Of a stretch of DNA of 50,706 bases, positions 48,445-50,706 are shown one piece after another. Within the stretch, counting starts at the first letter, position 1, and each line of letters starts with the position of its first letter. The notes beneath the pieces were generated by a model, which worked only from the letters and a program-made list of their open reading frames with translations, did not search any database and was not told where the DNA came from. Source of the DNA: an uncultured Campylobacterales bacterium (lineage in GTDB: Bacteria > Campylobacterota > Campylobacteria > Campylobacterales > Sulfurimonadaceae); contig CAITKP010000043.1 in the NCBI GenBank assembly GCA_903892995.1, positions 1 through 50,706 of the forward strand, in the 5' to 3' direction. Made by a program: the position numbers and the translations under genes.

Positions 48445-50706
48445 ATGAACGATTTATTAGATAACAGTCAAATCAAAAACATAAATATAGAAGACACTCT
48501 ACAAAGTAGCTACCTTGATTACTCTATGAGTGTTATTATCGGGCGTGCGCTGCCTGATGTTCGTGATGGACTTAAACCTGTTCATAGACGTATCCTTTAT
48601 GCTATGGATAAACTCAACCTTTCAGCAGGTGCAAAATATAAAAAATCTGCTCGTATCGTCGGGGATGTGATCGGTCAGTACCACCCACACGGTGATACAG
48701 CGGTTTATGACGCGCTTGTTCGTATGGCACAACCATTTTCTATGAGTATGCCACTTGTTGATGGACAAGGAAACTTCGGTTCAATCGATGGTGACAACGC
48801 CGCAGCGATGCGTTATACTGAAGCACGTATGACAAAGTATGCTGGAGAGCTACTTAAAGATTTAGAAAAAAATACGGTCAATATGATCGACAACTACGAT
48901 GGCACGACACAAGAACCAGATGTTCTTCCAACTCGTGTTCCAAACCTTCTTATCAACGGTTCAAGCGGGATCGCTGTTGGTATGGCAACAAATATTCCTC
49001 CACACAATCCTCGTGAGATCATTGGCGGATTGAAACTTCTTTTAGATAATCCAGATTGTGAATTGTATGAATTGATGGAATATATCAAAGCACCAGATTT
49101 TCCAACAGGCGGAACAATTTTTGGAAAAAAAGGGATTATTGATGCATATGAAACTGGACGCGGACGTATTAAAGTACGCGCAAAGACTCATATTGAGAAA
49201 AAAGCAAACAAAGATGTAATCGTAATCGATGAACTCCCTTATCAAGTAAATAAAGCGCGTTTGATTGAGAGTATTGCCAACCTTGTAAAAGATAAACTTC
49301 TTGATGGAATCTCAGAGATCCGTGATGAATCAGACCGCGAGGGAATCCGCGTGGTTATAGAACTAAAACGTGATGCGATGAGCGAGATTGTGCTCAACAA
49401 CCTTTTTAAATCTACCAATATGCAAACCACTTTTGGTATTATCATGCTCTCTATTTTAAACCAAGAGCCTCGTATTTTTGGTATCAAAGATATCTTGAAA
49501 CACTTCATCAATCACCGTAAAACAGTTATTATTCGTAGAACTATTTTTGATCTTGAAAAAGCAAAAGCAAGAGCGCATATCTTAGAAGGTCTTATCAAAG
49601 CGATCAATATTATTGATGATGTTATTCGTGTGATCCGTGCTTCTAAAAGTGAAGAGGAAGCAAGAGATAACTTGGTAAGCGAATTTGATTTCTCTGAGAT
49701 CCAAGCTGCAAGTATCGTTGCGATGAGACTTGGAAGATTGACAGGTCTTGAGATAGAAAAGATAGAAAATGAACTTCGTGAGTTAATAATCCTCATTGAA
49801 TACTTAGAATCTATTCTAAAAAGTGAAGATGTTTTACATGGTATTATCAGAGATGAACTTGATGAGGTGTATGAAATCTACTCAATTGAGAGACGTACAG
49901 AGATCGAAGATGATTATGATGATATTGATATTGAAGATTTGATTCCAAATGAGCCGATGGTTGTTACAATCACGCACCGTGGTTATATCAAGCGTGTGCC
50001 TCTTGTTCAGTATGAAAAACAGCGCCGTGGCGGAAAAGGTAAAACTGCTGTAACAATCTATGAAGATGATTTTATCGAGAAGTTCTTTATCTGTAATACG
50101 CATGATACATTGATGTTTGTCACGGATCGTGGGCAGTTGCATTGGTTGAAAGTTTATAAGATCCCAGAGGGTAGCCGTACAGCAAAAGGCAAGGCGGTTG
50201 TAAATCTTGTAAATCTTGTCGCAAATGAAAGTATCTGTTCGATTATTCCTACGACTGATTTTAGTGAAGATAAATCTTTAACATTCTTTACTCAAAATGG
50301 TATTGTAAAACGTACCAATCTTTCTGAGTTCTCAAATATCAGAAGTAACGGAGTCAGAGCGATTATCTTAGATGATGATGATACGCTCATCCTTGCACTG
50401 ATTGCAACAAAAGAGACAAAATATCTTTTCATTGTGACACAAAAAGCGCAATGTATTAAGTTTGAGATAGAAAAAACTCGTGAACAAGGGCGTTCAACTC
50501 GCGGTGTTAGAGGGATTAAGTTCAAAATAGCAGGTGATAAAGTCGTTGATGCAAATGTGATCGATAGTGACGAACAAGAGATCCTTATGGTTAGTGAAAA
50601 AGGTATCGGAAAACGTACAGATGCTGGAGAATACCGTCTTACAAATCGTGGCGGTTCAGGTGTTATTGCTATGAAACTTAACCAAAAAACTGGTGTAAAT
50701 GTTGTC
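48445..50706 (+). CDS. gyrA: DNA gyrase subunit A, truncated by the window end
   Basis: The first 754 codons of GyrA, which runs past the right edge. It begins [19 protein letters not shown]. It has the [17 protein letters not shown] segment, the quinolone pocket [22 protein letters not shown], and the catalytic Tyr in [11 protein letters not shown]-terminal beta-pinwheel repeats begin after about residue 490. Thr replaces the Ser common in Enterobacteria at the first quinolone-pocket position, as in Campylobacter. TTGATG precedes the coding sequence and no strong ribosome binding site is visible. Confidence 0.96.
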   Translation, partial: MNDLLDNSQIKNINIEDTLQSSYLDYSMSVIIGRALPDVRDGLKPVHRRILYAMDKLNLSAGAKYKKSARIVGDVIGQYHPHGDTAVYDALVRMAQPFSMSMPLVDGQGNFGSIDGDNAAAMRYTEARMTKYAGELLKDLEKNTVNMIDNYDGTTQEPDVLPTRVPNLLINGSSGIAVGMATNIPPHNPREIIGGLKLLLDNPDCELYELMEYIKAPDFPTGGTIFGKKGIIDAYETGRGRIKVRAKTHIEKKANKDVIVIDELPYQVNKARLIESIANLVKDKLLDGISEIRDESDREGIRVVIELKRDAMSEIVLNNLFKSTNMQTTFGIIMLSILNQEPRIFGIKDILKHFINHRKTVIIRRTIFDLEKAKARAHILEGLIKAINIIDDVIRVIRASKSEEEARDNLVSEFDFSEIQAASIVAMRLGRLTGLEIEKIENELRELIILIEYLESILKSEDVLHGIIRDELDEVYEIYSIERRTEIEDDYDDIDIEDLIPNEPMVVTITHRGYIKRVPLVQYEKQRRGGKGKTAVTIYEDDFIEKFFICNTHDTLMFVTDRGQLHWLKVYKIPEGSRTAKGKAVVNLVNLVANESICSIIPTTDFSEDKSLTFFTQNGIVKRTNLSEFSNIRSNGVRAIILDDDDTLILALIATKETKYLFIVTQKAQCIKFEIEKTREQGRSTRGVRGIKFKIAGDKVVDANVIDSDEQEILMVSEKGIGKRTDAGEYRLTNRGGSGVIAMKLNQKTGVNVV

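Overview
The window looks like the chromosome of a sulfur-oxidising campylobacterotum (Epsilonproteobacteria), most like the Sulfurimonas/Sulfuricurvum group. The reasons are a soxXYZAB operon, low GC (mid to upper 30s %), DUF2393, VacJ-MlaC-RND and purD-RDD-lptD gene orders typical of that phylum, an F-ATPase c subunit with a signal-like N-terminus, and Thr in the GyrA quinolone pocket. This is inference from gene content. The ends cut a porin (start) and gyrA (end).

Layout. 1-7123 (minus): porin start; soxXYZAB for periplasmic thiosulfate oxidation; then a histidine kinase, a response regulator whose phospho-acceptor Asp is replaced by Asn, and a membrane Cache sensor with no kinase domain. 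7265-14501 (plus): Cys-type formate dehydrogenase, YraN, thioredoxin and its reductase, dapB, purF, a radical SAM protein. 14504-17721 (minus): DUF2393 protein, hisIE, a prohibitin-like protein, ilvE. 17862-24982 (plus): MlaA-MlaC-RND lipid-trafficking operon, glnA, leuA. 24972-29195 (minus): bioF-like gene, ABC ATPase, PBP1A, small outer-membrane barrel. 29240-36143 (plus): probable 6S RNA, purD, RDD protein, lptD, pnp, atpE. 36195-37007: tRNA-Leu(GAG), two small proteins, tRNA-Arg(GCG). 37148-42588 (plus): galE and the dTDP-rhamnose genes rmlA, C, D, B, with a DUF1016 nuclease gene between rmlD and rmlB. 42550-44874 (minus): the three-gene AmmeMemoRadiSam system. 44932-46769 (minus): a structured candidate sRNA, glnB, amt. 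46953-50706 (plus): selO, gyrA.

The most striking signal is not a gene. The palindrome TTACATGTAA occurs 20 times exactly and about 9 more times with one mismatch, in coding and intergenic DNA; I estimate about 0.2 copies by chance. In genes it sits almost always in the frame that reads Leu-His-Val, sometimes Thr-Cys-Lys, and never in the frame giving a stop. Two inverted copies form the glnA terminator stem; another copy lies at the tip of the lptD terminator; two more abut ribosome binding sites. In rmlD and rmlB the palindrome is split exactly at its centre (TTACA/TGTAA) by the same 18-bp module, 15/18 identical and in opposite orientations. Each insertion adds six codons in frame, just before the strand that carries the HISTD motif. 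This suggests a very small insertion element that targets the palindrome.

Other points to examine: a heptanucleotide tandem repeat just upstream of galE (possible phase variation); a terminator-like hairpin inside the last codons of an outer-membrane protein gene; and a possible 95-nt sRNA between glnB and the AMMECR1 gene.
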